This document shows positions 1 through 9,054 of a stretch of 64,000 nucleotides of DNA, one piece after another. This stretch comes from Streptomyces werraensis. Lineage in GTDB: Bacteria > Actinomycetota > Actinomycetes > Streptomycetales > Streptomycetaceae. The first letter of the stretch is position 1, and the number at the start of each line of letters is the position of its first letter. The position numbers and the translations under genes are program-made. The notes beneath the pieces are model-generated. The model made no database searches. It was not told the origin of the DNA and saw only the letters and a program-made list of their open reading frames with translations. The stretch is taken from positions 1-64,000 of the forward strand of contig BNBX01000019.1 in assembly GCA_014656175.1 (NCBI GenBank), given 5' to 3'.

Positions 1-1
1 G

Positions 2-3000
2 GCGGATCGCGTGGAGGTGGCGGCTGTCAACGGTCCGTCCTCCGTCGTGATCGCGGGTGATGCGGAGGCGCTGGACGAGGCACTGGAGGCACTGTCGGCG
101 GACGGTGTCCGTGTGCGGCGGGTGGCGGTGGACTACGCCTCGCACACCCGGCACGTGGAGGACATCCGCGAGATCCTCGCCGACACGCTCGCCGGGGTGA
201 ACGCGCAGGCGCCGATGGTGCCGTTCTACTCGACGGTGACCGGAGAGTGGGTGGACCAGGCGGGTGTCCTGGACGGCGCGTACTGGTACCGCAACCTGCG
301 GGGCCAGGTCGGCTTCGGTCCCGCCGTGACCGACCTGATGAGCCAGGGCCACCGGACGTTCGTGGAGGTCAGCGCGCACCCGGTGCTGGTCCAGCCGATC
401 ACGGAGATCCTGGACGACGGTGGTGACGGCACCGATGCCGTGGTCACCGGTTCGCTGCGCCGGGACGACGGGGGTCTGCGTCGGCTGCTGGCCTCGATGG
501 CCGAGCTGTTCGTGCGCGGGATCACCGTCGACTGGACCGGCGTACTCCCGGCCGGGGCCACCTCTCTGGACGTGGACCTGCCGACGTACGCCTTCGACCA
601 CCAGCACTACTGGCTCCGGGCCACCGATGCCGGCCCCGTCGACGCCACCAGCCTCGGACTGGCCGGTACCGATCACCCGCTGCTCGGCGCGATGGTGGAG
701 CTGCCGTACTCCGACGGGCTGGTGTTCACCTCACGGCTGTCGCTGAAGTCGCAGCCCTGGCTGGCCGACCACAGGGTCGGCGGTGTCGTACTCGTCCCCG
801 GTACCGGACTGGTGGAGCTGGCGGTGCGGGCCGGTGACGAGGCCGGCTGCGGGGTGCTGGAGGAACTGGTCATCGAGGCGCCGCTGGTGGTGCCGGAGCA
901 CGGCGGGGTGCGCGTCCAGGTCGCCGTGGGCGCACCGGGCGAGAACGGCGCACGCACCGTGGACGTCTACTCGCGGCCCGAAGACGCCGGCTCCCTGCGG
1001 AGCGGTGCGGACGCCTGGACGCGGCACGCCACCGGCATGCTGGCCGGCGCACCCCAACCTGGCTCCCGTGCCGTCGAGTTCGACTTCGCCGCCTGGCCGC
1101 CCCCGGGGGCGCAGCCGGTGGACGTGGCCGGTGGGTACGGTCTGCTCACCGAGGTGGGTTACGGGTACGGCCCGGCGTTCCAGGGCGTGCGCGCCCTGTG
1201 GCGGCGCGGCGACGAGATCTTCGCCGAGGTCGCCCTGCCCGAGGAGCACCGCGCGGACGCCGCCCGGTTCGGTATCCACCCCGCGCTTCTCGACGCCGCT
1301 CTGCACTCGCCGCTGCTCCAGATCGCCGGGGCGGACGCGGGCCACGGTGCGGCCGACGCGGTGCCGGGCGGGCCCGAGCTGCGGCTGCCGTTCGCGTGGA
1401 ACGGCCTGGTGCTGCACGCCGCGGGAGCCTCGGTCCTGCGGGTGCGCATCGCGCGGCCCGAGCACGACGCGCTGTCGCTGGCCGCGGCGGACGAGACCGG
1501 CGCGATGGTCGTGACGATGGACTCCCTGGTGTCCCGGGTGGTCTCCGCCGACCAGCTCGAGACGGCGGCGGGCACCACCCGGGCCGACTCGCTGTTCCGG
1601 GTGGAGTGGACCGAGCTGCTGCCGCTCCTGGGCACGGAGACCGTGCCGTCCTGGTCTCCGGTGTCCACCGCGGAAGAGGTGGCCACCCTGGCCGACGACG
1701 TGGAATCGGGTGCCCCGGCACCTGCCCTGGCGGTCCTCGAAGCCATCGGCGGTGAGGGCGACGACGCGGCGCTGGACCTGGCCACCCGGGTGCTGGAGGC
1801 CGTGCAGTGCTGGCTGGACGGGCCCGGCCTGGAAGAGACGCGGCTGGCCGTGGTGACCCGGGGCGCGGTGCCCGCCGGCGGCGAGGAGACGGTGACCGAT
1901 CCGGCGGGGTCGGCGGTGTGGGGCCTCGTGCGCGCCGCGCAGGCCGAGAACCCGGACCGCATCCTCCTCATCGACACGGACCCGGCCCGAGCGACCGAAG
2001 CGACCCAAGCGACTGACCCGGCCCATTCGCCCGAGGAGGCCGCAGAGGCCGCAGAGGCCGCAGAGGCCGCAGCGACCGACCCGGCGATGACGGCCGGCGC
2101 GACCCCCGTCGAGGCGGCGGTGACCGCGCTGGGCGTGGCGCTGGCCGGCGGCGAGCCGCAGGTGGCGGTCCGCGGCGGGGTGCTCTCGGTGCCCCGGCTC
2201 GTCCGGGCCGGTGTCCAGGGCACCGGCCCGGACACGGCGTTCGGACCGGAAGGGACGGTTCTGGTCTCGGGTGCCGGTTCGCTGGGCGGTCTGGTGGCCC
2301 GGCATCTGGTGTCCCGGCACGGCGTGCGGCATCTGGTTCTGGCCAGCCGCCGGGGCCCGGACGCCGAGGGTGCGCAGGAGCTGGCGGCCGAGCTGACCGA
2401 ACTGGGGGCGGCCGTGGAGGTCGTCGCCTGTGACGTGTCCGACCGCGCTCAGGTCGAGGCCCTCCTCGCCACCGTGCCCGACGCGCACCCCCTGCGCGGG
2501 GTCGTCCACACCGCGGGCGTGACCGACGACGGTGTCATCGGGGCGCTGACCCCGAAGCGGCTGGCGCGGGTGTTCGCGCCGAAGGTGGACGCCGTGCGGC
2601 ACCTCGACGAGCTGACCCGGGACCTGGATCTGGACGCGTTCGTCGTCTACTCGTCCGTCTCGGCGGTGTTCATGGGCGCGGGCAGCGGCAGTTATGCGGC
2701 GGCCAACGCCTACCTGGACGGTCTGATGGCCGCCCGGCGGGCCGCGGGTCTGCCGGGGCTGTCGCTGGCCTGGGGCCTGTGGGAGCAGACCAGCGGCATG
2801 GCGGCGAACACCGACGAACTCACCCGCTCCCGGATGAACCGGCGCGGCGGCCTCCAGGCGATCACCCCGGCCGAAGGCATGGAACTGTTCGACGCCGCCG
2901 TGCGGTCCGGGCAGGCGCAGCTCGTGCCCGCCAAACTGGACCTGGCGTCGCTGCGCACCCGGGCCACGGACGGCGGGGGAGTCCCGCCCCTGCTGCGCGG

Positions 3001-3385
3001 CCTGGTCCGCGCCGGCCGGCAGACGGCCCACACGGCGAGCGTCGGCGACCAGGGCAAGGCCCTGTCCGAGCGGCTGGCCGCACTCCCGGCCTCCGAGCAG
3101 GCCGAGCTGCTGCTCGACGTGGTCCGCGACCAGGTGGCCGCGGTGCTGGGGCACAGCGCCACGTTCCGCATCGACGCGGACCAGGGGCTGTTCGAGGTCG
3201 GCTTCGACTCCCTCACCTCCATCGAACTGCGCAACCGGCTCCGTGACCTCACCGAGCGCAAACTCCCGCCCCACCTGGTCTTCGACCACCCGACGGCAGC
3301 GTCGCTCGCCGGCTATCTGCACCGGCTCGTGTGCGGCGAACAGGCGGCACCCCCGGTCGCGGGCCCCGTAGCGGTCTCCGTGTGA
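2..3385 (+). CDS. Type I modular PKS, C-terminal part (AT-DH-KR-ACP), last ansamycin module; truncated at left edge
   Basis: The reading frame is open to the left edge, so only the last module is visible. The C-terminal part of an acyltransferase (about residues 1-145) carries YASH, the signature of methylmalonyl-CoA selectivity. A dehydratase follows (about 225-510) with an intact HxxxGxxxxP motif (HRVGGVVLVP) and HPALLDAALH. The ketoreductase (about 745-930) keeps its catalytic Ser, Tyr and Asn and has a TDD loop resembling the B-type LDD. The ACP near the C-terminus has GFDSL. There is no thioesterase, as expected when the chain is released by the amide synthase next door. The module should leave an alpha-methyl alpha,beta-unsaturated acyl end, as in rifamycin and naphthomycin. 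The DH-KR linker contains a low-complexity Glu-Ala-Ala repeat. PKS identity is certain; the product is inferred. Confidence 0.95.
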   Translation, partial: ADRVEVAAVNGPSSVVIAGDAEALDEALEALSADGVRVRRVAVDYASHTRHVEDIREILADTLAGVNAQAPMVPFYSTVTGEWVDQAGVLDGAYWYRNLRGQVGFGPAVTDLMSQGHRTFVEVSAHPVLVQPITEILDDGGDGTDAVVTGSLRRDDGGLRRLLASMAELFVRGITVDWTGVLPAGATSLDVDLPTYAFDHQHYWLRATDAGPVDATSLGLAGTDHPLLGAMVELPYSDGLVFTSRLSLKSQPWLADHRVGGVVLVPGTGLVELAVRAGDEAGCGVLEELVIEAPLVVPEHGGVRVQVAVGAPGENGARTVDVYSRPEDAGSLRSGADAWTRHATGMLAGAPQPGSRAVEFDFAAWPPPGAQPVDVAGGYGLLTEVGYGYGPAFQGVRALWRRGDEIFAEVALPEEHRADAARFGIHPALLDAALHSPLLQIAGADAGHGAADAVPGGPELRLPFAWNGLVLHAAGASVLRVRIARPEHDALSLAAADETGAMVVTMDSLVSRVVSADQLETAAGTTRADSLFRVEWTELLPLLGTETVPSWSPVSTAEEVATLADDVESGAPAPALAVLEAIGGEGDDAALDLATRVLEAVQCWLDGPGLEETRLAVVTRGAVPAGGEETVTDPAGSAVWGLVRAAQAENPDRILLIDTDPARATEATQATDPAHSPEEAAEAAEAAEAAATDPAMTAGATPVEAAVTALGVALAGGEPQVAVRGGVLSVPRLVRAGVQGTGPDTAFGPEGTVLVSGAGSLGGLVARHLVSRHGVRHLVLASRRGPDAEGAQELAAELTELGAAVEVVACDVSDRAQVEALLATVPDAHPLRGVVHTAGVTDDGVIGALTPKRLARVFAPKVDAVRHLDELTRDLDLDAFVVYSSVSAVFMGAGSGSYAAANAYLDGLMAARRAAGLPGLSLAWGLWEQTSGMAANTDELTRSRMNRRGGLQAITPAEGMELFDAAVRSGQAQLVPAKLDLASLRTRATDGGGVPPLLRGLVRAGRQTAHTASVGDQGKALSERLAALPASEQAELLLDVVRDQVAAVLGHSATFRIDADQGLFEVGFDSLTSIELRNRLRDLTERKLPPHLVFDHPTAASLAGYLHRLVCGEQAAPPVAGPVAVSV
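2036..2071 (+). repeat. 9-bp tandem repeat (GAGGCCGCA x4) inside the PKS linker
   Basis: Four perfect copies of GAGGCCGCA encode repeated Glu-Ala-Ala in the linker before the ketoreductase. A degenerate 9-bp repeat (about 1990-2016, encoding ATE-ATQ-ATD) lies just upstream. The frame is kept, so the repeat can change length without inactivating the module. Confidence 0.9.
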
Positions 3386-3419
3386 CGCGGCGAACCCACT
3401 CCGAGAGAAGGTGACGCAA

Positions 3420-4199
3420 GTGTTCGACGTGGACAGGTACCTGGCGCGGATCGGCTGTGCCGGAGAGACCGGTGTGGACATCGCGACGCTGCGCAAGCTG
3501 CACCGCGACCACCTCATGGCGATCCCGTACAACGGGGCCACCCAGGACTTCGCGGACGGCGTGCGGCTCGTCGACCTCGACGAGGACGCCACGTTCGAGA
3601 CGTGCGTCATCCAGGGGCGGGGCGGCACGTGCTTCCAGCTCAACCGGCTGTTCTCCCGGCTGCTGACGGAACTCGGATATGACGTCACCCTGCTGGCGGC
3701 CAGCACCGCGGAGGGACGGGAGGCGTCCGGGCTCGACGTGGAGCACATGTTCCACCGCGTCGCCCTGGACGGCGCCGACTGGCTCGTGGACGTCGGCTAC
3801 CCCGGCCCCTCCTACGTGGAGCCGCTGCTGGTCACCGACGCGGTGCAGAGCCAGTACGGCTGCCAGTACCGCCTGGTCGACCGCGGATCCAGGACCGCTC
3901 TACAGCGCCGGGGAAGGATCACGCGGTGGAGCGTCGTCTACACCTTCACGCCGGAGGCCCGGCAGTGGAGCGACTGGAAGGAAATGGAGGAGTTCCTGGT
4001 CCGGGAGATCGCCGCGGACACCGGGCCGCGGGACGGCCGGAACATCCTGTGCGGCCGCACGCTCGACAACGGTCAGGCCGTCCTGAAAGGACGCCGCTAC
4101 CTGACGGTCCGGGACGGCCGCGAGGAGACCCGCACGATCACGGACGACGACGAGCACCAGCGGCTGGTCTCCCACCTGCTGTCCGACGCATTCGGCTGA
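3420..4199 (+). CDS. rifF: Ansamycin amide synthase (RifF homolog, arylamine N-acetyltransferase fold)
   Basis: The enzyme releases the finished polyketide from the last PKS module by forming the macrolactam with the AHBA amino group. The 259-residue protein has the N-acetyltransferase triad: Cys71 in GRGGTCF, His109 in VEHMF and Asp124 in LVDVGY. I chose GTG 3420 because GAGAAGG lies about 8 bases upstream; an in-frame GTG at 3411 would add three residues but has poor spacing. It sits 34 bp after the PKS stop, as rifF follows rifE in rifamycin clusters. Length and triad fit RifF rather than a drug-acetylating enzyme, and the context makes that alternative unlikely. Confidence 0.93.
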   Translation: MFDVDRYLARIGCAGETGVDIATLRKLHRDHLMAIPYNGATQDFADGVRLVDLDEDATFETCVIQGRGGTCFQLNRLFSRLLTELGYDVTLLAASTAEGREASGLDVEHMFHRVALDGADWLVDVGYPGPSYVEPLLVTDAVQSQYGCQYRLVDRGSRTALQRRGRITRWSVVYTFTPEARQWSDWKEMEEFLVREIAADTGPRDGRNILCGRTLDNGQAVLKGRRYLTVRDGREETRTITDDDEHQRLVSHLLSDAFG

Positions 4200-4231
4200 G
4201 CCGAACCGCATGCCGTCACCGGGCACTCCCC

Positions 4232-4306
4232 ACCCAGTACTCCCGTACCCAGTACTCCCGTACCCAGCACTCCCGCACCCAGTACTCCCGCACCCAGCAC
4301 TGCGGA
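4232..4306 (+). repeat. Five tandem copies of a 15-bp unit upstream of the halogenase gene
   Basis: The unit ACCCAGTACTCCCGT recurs five times in succession (starts 4232, 4247, 4262, 4277, 4292) with C/T changes at fixed positions. The last copy is degenerate. It fills most of the 149-bp gap between the amide synthase and halogenase genes. No coding function is apparent. Confidence 0.92.
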
Positions 4307-4348
4307 CACACACGTTCGCACCGGACTGCGCACCAGAGAGGGAAGAAG

Positions 4349-5692
4349 ATGGCGAAGGAAACAGCCGATGTGGTCGTGATCGGCGGAGGGCCGGCCGGTT
4401 CGGTCTGCGCCTACGTGCTCGCCAAACAGGGGCACTCCGTGGTGCTCCTGGAGAAGGAGCTGAGTTCACGCTTCCATATCGGCGAGTCCCTGCTGCCGTA
4501 CATGATGGGCCTGTTCGAGCGGATCGGACTGCGGGAGACGGTCGCGGCCCAGGGCTACGTGCCCAAGTTCGGCGGCGAGTTCATCGACCCGACGGAGAAG
4601 AAGTTCTTCGAGGGCGTCTTCCGCGCGGACTTCACCAAGCAGGGCGTGGGCCGGCACGACAACGCCTTCCAGGTCGAGCGCGCCAAGTTCGACCGGATGC
4701 TCGCCGATCAGGCCGAGGCCGCCGGCGCGCGCGTCCTGTTCGGTGCGAACGTCAACGAGCTGCTCATGGACGGTGACCGGATGGTCGGCGTCCGCTACGA
4801 GCGCGACGGCGAGAGCCACGAGGTGCGCTCCGCCTACGTGGTCGACGCCAGCGGCCGTTCCGGGCGGATCGCCAACCGCTTCGGGCTGCGCAAGACCCTC
4901 GAGAAGCTCCGCATGGTCGCCGTGTTCCGCCACTACAGCGGCCTCGACGAGCGTCACAACCCCGGTGTCGAGGGCGACATCCAGGTCGGCGCCCACGACG
5001 ACGGCTGGGTCTGGGCGATCCCGCTGACCAAGGACACCATCAGCGTCGGCACGGTCATGCCGCGCGACGTGCTGCGCGGGGCGACGACGCAGGAGCGGTT
5101 CGACGAGCACCTGGCCCGCGTCCCCAGGATCGTCGCCCGCCTGACCGGCACCCGCCCCTCGATGGACCTCAAGGTCGAGACCGACTACTGCTACCACACC
5201 GACACGGTCACCGGCCCCGGCTGGCTCATGGTCGGCGACGCCGGCTGCTTCGGCGACCCGATGTTCTCCGGCGGCGTCCTCGTGGCGACGGCCACCGCCG
5301 TCCGCGCCGCCGAGACGCTCGGCGAGGTGCTGGCCGACCCGTCGGCCGAGGACCGCCTGCTGGAGCGGTACTCCAACTACTTCAAGACCGGTTACGACAC
5401 CTACATCCGGCTCATCCACTCCTACTACGACGGCGAACTGGTCGCCATGGCCGCCGACGCCGCCCGCTCCACCGACCGCGAAACCCTGGAGAAGTACCTC
5501 ATGCGGCTGATCGGGGGCGACTTCTGGAGCGAGCACAACTCGGTGGCCCAGGAGATGCGGCGTCGCAAGGAGTGGGACACCTTCGAGCCGTTCCAGCGGG
5601 TCTACGGCTGCCCGTCCTACCCGCACCTGGACGAACTCGACCGCAAGGAGCGGTCCGAGGCACGCGTCCGCCGGGTGACGGCGGGCCGGTAG
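4349..5692 (+). CDS. FAD-dependent halogenase (ansamycin tailoring)
   Basis: The 447-residue protein has GGGPAG at 12-17 for FAD binding and the halogenase signature WVWAIP at 220-225, which separates halogenases from ordinary flavin hydroxylases. Lys73 (in VPKFGGEF) matches the expected position of the lysine that carries chlorine as hypochlorite or chloramine. The RFHIGESLLP stretch near residue 41 is typical of halogenases acting on phenols or carrier-bound substrates. A ribosome site (GAGAGGGAAG) precedes ATG 4349. The gene lies between the rifF and rifG homologs, a place where rifamycin clusters have no halogenase. By analogy with Asm12 and the naphthomycin halogenase it should chlorinate the ansamycin; the site of attack cannot be read from sequence. 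Confidence 0.92.
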   Translation: MAKETADVVVIGGGPAGSVCAYVLAKQGHSVVLLEKELSSRFHIGESLLPYMMGLFERIGLRETVAAQGYVPKFGGEFIDPTEKKFFEGVFRADFTKQGVGRHDNAFQVERAKFDRMLADQAEAAGARVLFGANVNELLMDGDRMVGVRYERDGESHEVRSAYVVDASGRSGRIANRFGLRKTLEKLRMVAVFRHYSGLDERHNPGVEGDIQVGAHDDGWVWAIPLTKDTISVGTVMPRDVLRGATTQERFDEHLARVPRIVARLTGTRPSMDLKVETDYCYHTDTVTGPGWLMVGDAGCFGDPMFSGGVLVATATAVRAAETLGEVLADPSAEDRLLERYSNYFKTGYDTYIRLIHSYYDGELVAMAADAARSTDRETLEKYLMRLIGGDFWSEHNSVAQEMRRRKEWDTFEPFQRVYGCPSYPHLDELDRKERSEARVRRVTAGR

Positions 5693-5701
5693 GGAACGGT
5701 G

Positions 5702-6772
5702 ATGGCATCCATTCCGCTGCGCCTGAAAGACCATTCCTACGACGTCCTCATCGGTCCCGGGGTGCGTACGTCGCTCGCCGAGGTCGTCGGGCGGCTGGGC
5801 GCCGGACGGGCGGTCGTCGTGTCGGCCCGCCCGCGGGAATGGGTGCCCGACACCGGTGTGGACACCCTGTTCCTTCCGGCACGCGACGGGGAACGGGCCA
5901 AGACGCTCGGCACCGTGGAGCGGCTGTGCGGCGAGTTCGTACGGTTCGGCCTCACCCGGTCGGACGTCGTCGTCTCGTGCGGCGGCGGAACCACCACCGA
6001 CGTGGTCGGACTCGCCGCCGCCCTCTACCACCGCGGCGTCGCGGTCGTCCACCTGCCCACCACGCTGCTGGCCCAGGTGGACGCGAGCGTCGGCGGGAAG
6101 ACCGCGGTCAACCTGCCCGCCGGGAAGAACCTGGTCGGCGCGTACTGGCAGCCGAGCGCGGTGCTGTGCGACACGGACTACCTGTCCACCCTGCCGCGGC
6201 GGGAACTGCTCAACGGCTACGGCGAGATCGCCCGCTGCCACTTCATCGGCGCGCCGGACCTGCGCGCCCTGCCGCCCGCCGAGCAGATCGCCGCGAGCGT
6301 GGCCCTCAAGGCCCGCGTCGTGGAGGCCGACGAGCGGGACGCCGGACCACGGCACATCCTCAACTACGGCCACACACTGGGCCACGCGCTGGAACTGGCG
6401 ACCGGGTTCGCCCTGCGCCACGGCGAGGCGGTGGCCGTCGGCACGGTCTTCGCGGGACGCCTCGCCGGCGCCCTCGGCCGGATCGGCGGGGAACGGGTGG
6501 CGGAACACCACGACGTCGTCCGCGCCTACGGGCTGCCCGCCGCGTTGCCCGCCGAGACCGAACCCGCGGAACTGGTACGGCTGATGCGGCACGACAAGAA
6601 GGCGCTCAGCGGACTCACGTTCGTCCTCGACGGTCCGAAGGGTGTGGAACTCGTGTACGACGTACCGCCCGAGCTGGTCACGCGCGTCCTCGACCGGATG
6701 CCCAGGGCGCCCCTGGCCGAACTCGTCGGCGACGCCCAGCCCGCGGCCACGCCGGACACGGCACGCTCATGA
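5702..6772 (+). CDS. rifG: 5-Amino-5-deoxy-3-dehydroquinate synthase (RifG homolog)
   Basis: A dehydroquinate-synthase family protein of 356 residues acting in the AHBA branch, cyclising aminoDAHP to aminodehydroquinate. The NAD-binding block reads GGGTTTDVVGLAAALYHRG, followed by PTTLLAQVDASVGGKTAVN. Candidate zinc ligands are the Glu of NGYGEIARCH and the His residues of NYGHTLGH and RHGEAV. ATG 5702 is preferred over the adjacent GTG 5699 because AGGGAA lies about 7 bases upstream. The gene starts 9 bp after the halogenase stop and ends in a 4-bp overlap with the rifH homolog. A housekeeping aroB is possible by sequence alone, but the surrounding AHBA genes argue against it. Confidence 0.93.
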   Translation: MASIPLRLKDHSYDVLIGPGVRTSLAEVVGRLGAGRAVVVSARPREWVPDTGVDTLFLPARDGERAKTLGTVERLCGEFVRFGLTRSDVVVSCGGGTTTDVVGLAAALYHRGVAVVHLPTTLLAQVDASVGGKTAVNLPAGKNLVGAYWQPSAVLCDTDYLSTLPRRELLNGYGEIARCHFIGAPDLRALPPAEQIAASVALKARVVEADERDAGPRHILNYGHTLGHALELATGFALRHGEAVAVGTVFAGRLAGALGRIGGERVAEHHDVVRAYGLPAALPAETEPAELVRLMRHDKKALSGLTFVLDGPKGVELVYDVPPELVTRVLDRMPRAPLAELVGDAQPAATPDTARS

Positions 6773-8124
6773 GGCAGCCGACCCAGTGGCCGCCCGGCAC
6801 CGCGGCGCCCACCCCCGCCGACGAGGCGCCTCCCGCCGAAACCCCGGCCACCCCCACCGGCGACACCGCCCTCCCGGGCGCCCCGGCCCCCACCCACGAC
6901 CCGGCCGCCCTCGTCGGCAGCCCGCTCGGCGGCAGGCTTGCCGATGCCCTGGCGCGGCCCGCCGCACAGCAGCCGCACTGGCCCGACCCGGCCCACGCCG
7001 AGCGGATCACCGCCCTGCTCGGCCGCGCCGCGCCCGTCGTCACGCCGGCCGAGACGGCCCGCCTGCGCGCGGAACTCGCCGCGGTCGCCCGGGGCGAGGC
7101 GTTCCTCCTCCAGGCCGGCGACTGCGCCGAGGCCTTCGCCGAGAACACGCGGGCCCACCAGCGGGCCAACCTGCGCACGCTGGCGGAGATGGCCGACGTG
7201 CTCACCCGCCGCACCGGACTGCCCGTCGTCAGAATCGCCCGCATGGCCGGCCAGTACGCCAAGCCCCGCTCCCGGGCCGTCGACGCCCAAGGGCTGCCCG
7301 CCTACCGCGGTGACATGGTCAACTCCGCCGAGCCCAACAGGGCCGCCCGCACCCCCGACCCCGGCCGGATGCTGCGCGTCCACGCCGAGGCCGTCCGCAC
7401 GATGGCGCTGGTCCGCAGGACCGGCCGGGGCGACGTCTACGTCGGCCACGAGGCGCTGCTCCTCGACTACGAGCGGTCCTCGCTGCGCGCCGACACCAAC
7501 GGCCCCGAACCCCGCCTGGCCAGCGGGCTCGGCCACTTCCTGTGGATCGGCGAACGCACCCGCGAGCCCGACGGCGCGCACATCGCGTTCGCGGAACTCC
7601 TCTCCAACCCCCTCGGCCTGAAGATCGGCCCTGGCACCACCCCGGAGCAGGCCGCAGCCTACGTGCGCCGCCTGGACCCGCACGCCGAACCCGGTCGGCT
7701 CACGCTGATCAGCCGCATGGGGCACACCCGGGTCCGGGACGTGCTGCCGCCGATCGTCGAGAAGGTCACCGCCGACGGCCACCAGGTGATCTGGCAGTGC
7801 GACCCGATGCACGGCAACACCTACACCACGGCGGGCGGCCACAAGACCCGGCACTGGAACGCGATCGCCGACGAGATCACCGGCTTCTTCGACGTGCACC
7901 GGGCGCTCGGCACCCACCCCGGCGGCGTCCACCTCGAAGTCACCGGCGACCCCGTCACCGAGTGCGTCGGCGGCACCGGAGGCCCGGCGGAGAGCGACCT
8001 GCCCGACCGCTACCGCACCGCCTGCGACCCCCGCCTCAACGCGGACCAGGCACGCGAACTCGCCCACCTCGTGGCCCGGCTGGCAGCCGGCGCCGCCGCC
8101 CACCGCGAGGAAGGACCACGATGA
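6769..8124 (+). CDS. rifH: 3,4-Dideoxy-4-amino-DAHP synthase (RifH homolog, class II DAHP synthase)
   Basis: A plant-type (class II) DAHP synthase of 451 residues. In AHBA pathways this enzyme condenses phosphoenolpyruvate with iminoerythrose 4-phosphate. Metal and substrate motifs are visible: LQAGDCAEAF with the metal-binding Cys, WQCDPMHGNT, and HLEVTGDPVTECVGG near the C-terminus. The first 50 residues are rich in Pro and Ala and probably disordered. The start ATG overlaps the rifG stop (ATGA) and no good ribosome site is seen, so translation is probably coupled. The same overlap links it to the next gene. Confidence 0.93.
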   Translation: MRQPTQWPPGTAAPTPADEAPPAETPATPTGDTALPGAPAPTHDPAALVGSPLGGRLADALARPAAQQPHWPDPAHAERITALLGRAAPVVTPAETARLRAELAAVARGEAFLLQAGDCAEAFAENTRAHQRANLRTLAEMADVLTRRTGLPVVRIARMAGQYAKPRSRAVDAQGLPAYRGDMVNSAEPNRAARTPDPGRMLRVHAEAVRTMALVRRTGRGDVYVGHEALLLDYERSSLRADTNGPEPRLASGLGHFLWIGERTREPDGAHIAFAELLSNPLGLKIGPGTTPEQAAAYVRRLDPHAEPGRLTLISRMGHTRVRDVLPPIVEKVTADGHQVIWQCDPMHGNTYTTAGGHKTRHWNAIADEITGFFDVHRALGTHPGGVHLEVTGDPVTECVGGTGGPAESDLPDRYRTACDPRLNADQARELAHLVARLAAGAAAHREEGPR

Positions 8125-8933
8125 CCGCACCGACCCCAGCCGCGCCCATCGGCGGCACCACCCGGCTGTACGCCGTCCTCGGCGACCCCGTCGCCCAGGT
8201 CCAGGCGCCCGCGCTGATCAACCCCCTGCTCGCCGCCCTGCACCGCGACGCCGTGGTCGTCCCGGTGCACGCCCGGCCCCCGCACCTGGAGACCGTCGTA
8301 CGCGGCCTGCAACGCGTGGAGAACCTCGACGGCCTGTTCGTCACCGTGCCGCACAAGGTGGCCGTCCGGAGCCTCGCCGACCGGTGCGGCCCGACCGTCG
8401 ACATCGTCGGCAGCGCCAACGTGCTGCGCCGCGAGCCCGACGGGACCTGGCTCGCGGAGAACTTCGACGGCTCGGGCTTCGTCGCGGGCCTCGTCGCGGC
8501 CGGCCACGACCCCCGGGGCAGCAGGGCCGCACTGGTCGGCACCGGCGGCGCGGGCAGCGCCATCGCCGCGGCGCTCCTCGCGGCCGGCGTCGAGCACCTG
8601 CTCGTCCACGACACCGACACCGCGAAGCTCGACGCGCTGGCCGCCCGGCTCGACGCGCTCTGGCCGGGCCGCGTGCACCCGCTCGCCGCACCCACGCTGG
8701 AGGACACCGACATCGCGGTCAACGCCACCCCGCTCGGACTGCGCGCCCACGATCCGCTGCCCTTCCCGCTCGAACCCCTGCCACCGGGCTGCGTCGTGGC
8801 CGACATCATCATGAAACCCCGCGAGACACGGCTGCTGCGCGAAGCCGCCGCACGAGGACACCGGATCCACCACGGAATTCACATGCTCGAGGGACAACTG
8901 AATTCCTACCGGGAATTCTTCGACCTTCGCTGA
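8121..8933 (+). CDS. rifI: Aminoquinate/shikimate dehydrogenase-like protein (RifI homolog)
   Basis: A 270-residue shikimate dehydrogenase family protein. The substrate-binding half has VTVPHK (catalytic Lys) and ENFDGSGF (catalytic Asp). The Rossmann half begins with LVGTGGAGSAIAAAL. In rifamycin biosynthesis RifI works on amino or quinate-shunt intermediates and its exact role is debated. AGGAAGGA lies 5 bases upstream of ATG 8121, which overlaps the rifH stop. The 121-bp gap after it, before the AHBA synthase gene, is the first real break in this gene run. Confidence 0.9.
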   Translation: MTAPTPAAPIGGTTRLYAVLGDPVAQVQAPALINPLLAALHRDAVVVPVHARPPHLETVVRGLQRVENLDGLFVTVPHKVAVRSLADRCGPTVDIVGSANVLRREPDGTWLAENFDGSGFVAGLVAAGHDPRGSRAALVGTGGAGSAIAAALLAAGVEHLLVHDTDTAKLDALAARLDALWPGRVHPLAAPTLEDTDIAVNATPLGLRAHDPLPFPLEPLPPGCVVADIIMKPRETRLLREAAARGHRIHHGIHMLEGQLNSYREFFDLR

Positions 8934-9054
8934 AGCACGCCGACCACTACCGGACCGAGGGATGTAACGGCCCCGGCGAAAACCTAATGTGGAAACCGCC
9001 GTCAAAGCTGTTCCGTGCCTCGGAATCGAGCCACATCCAGTTTCTTGGAGAATC

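Noticed and set aside
731..3748. A 1005-codon open frame on the minus strand opposite the PKS gene
   Set aside because: High-GC shadow frame: its translation is Gly/Arg/Pro-rich without family motifs, while the plus strand encodes clear PKS domains.
4466..6592. Long minus-strand open frame opposite the halogenase and rifG genes
   Set aside because: Antisense shadow; the plus strand has the halogenase and dehydroquinate synthase motifs.
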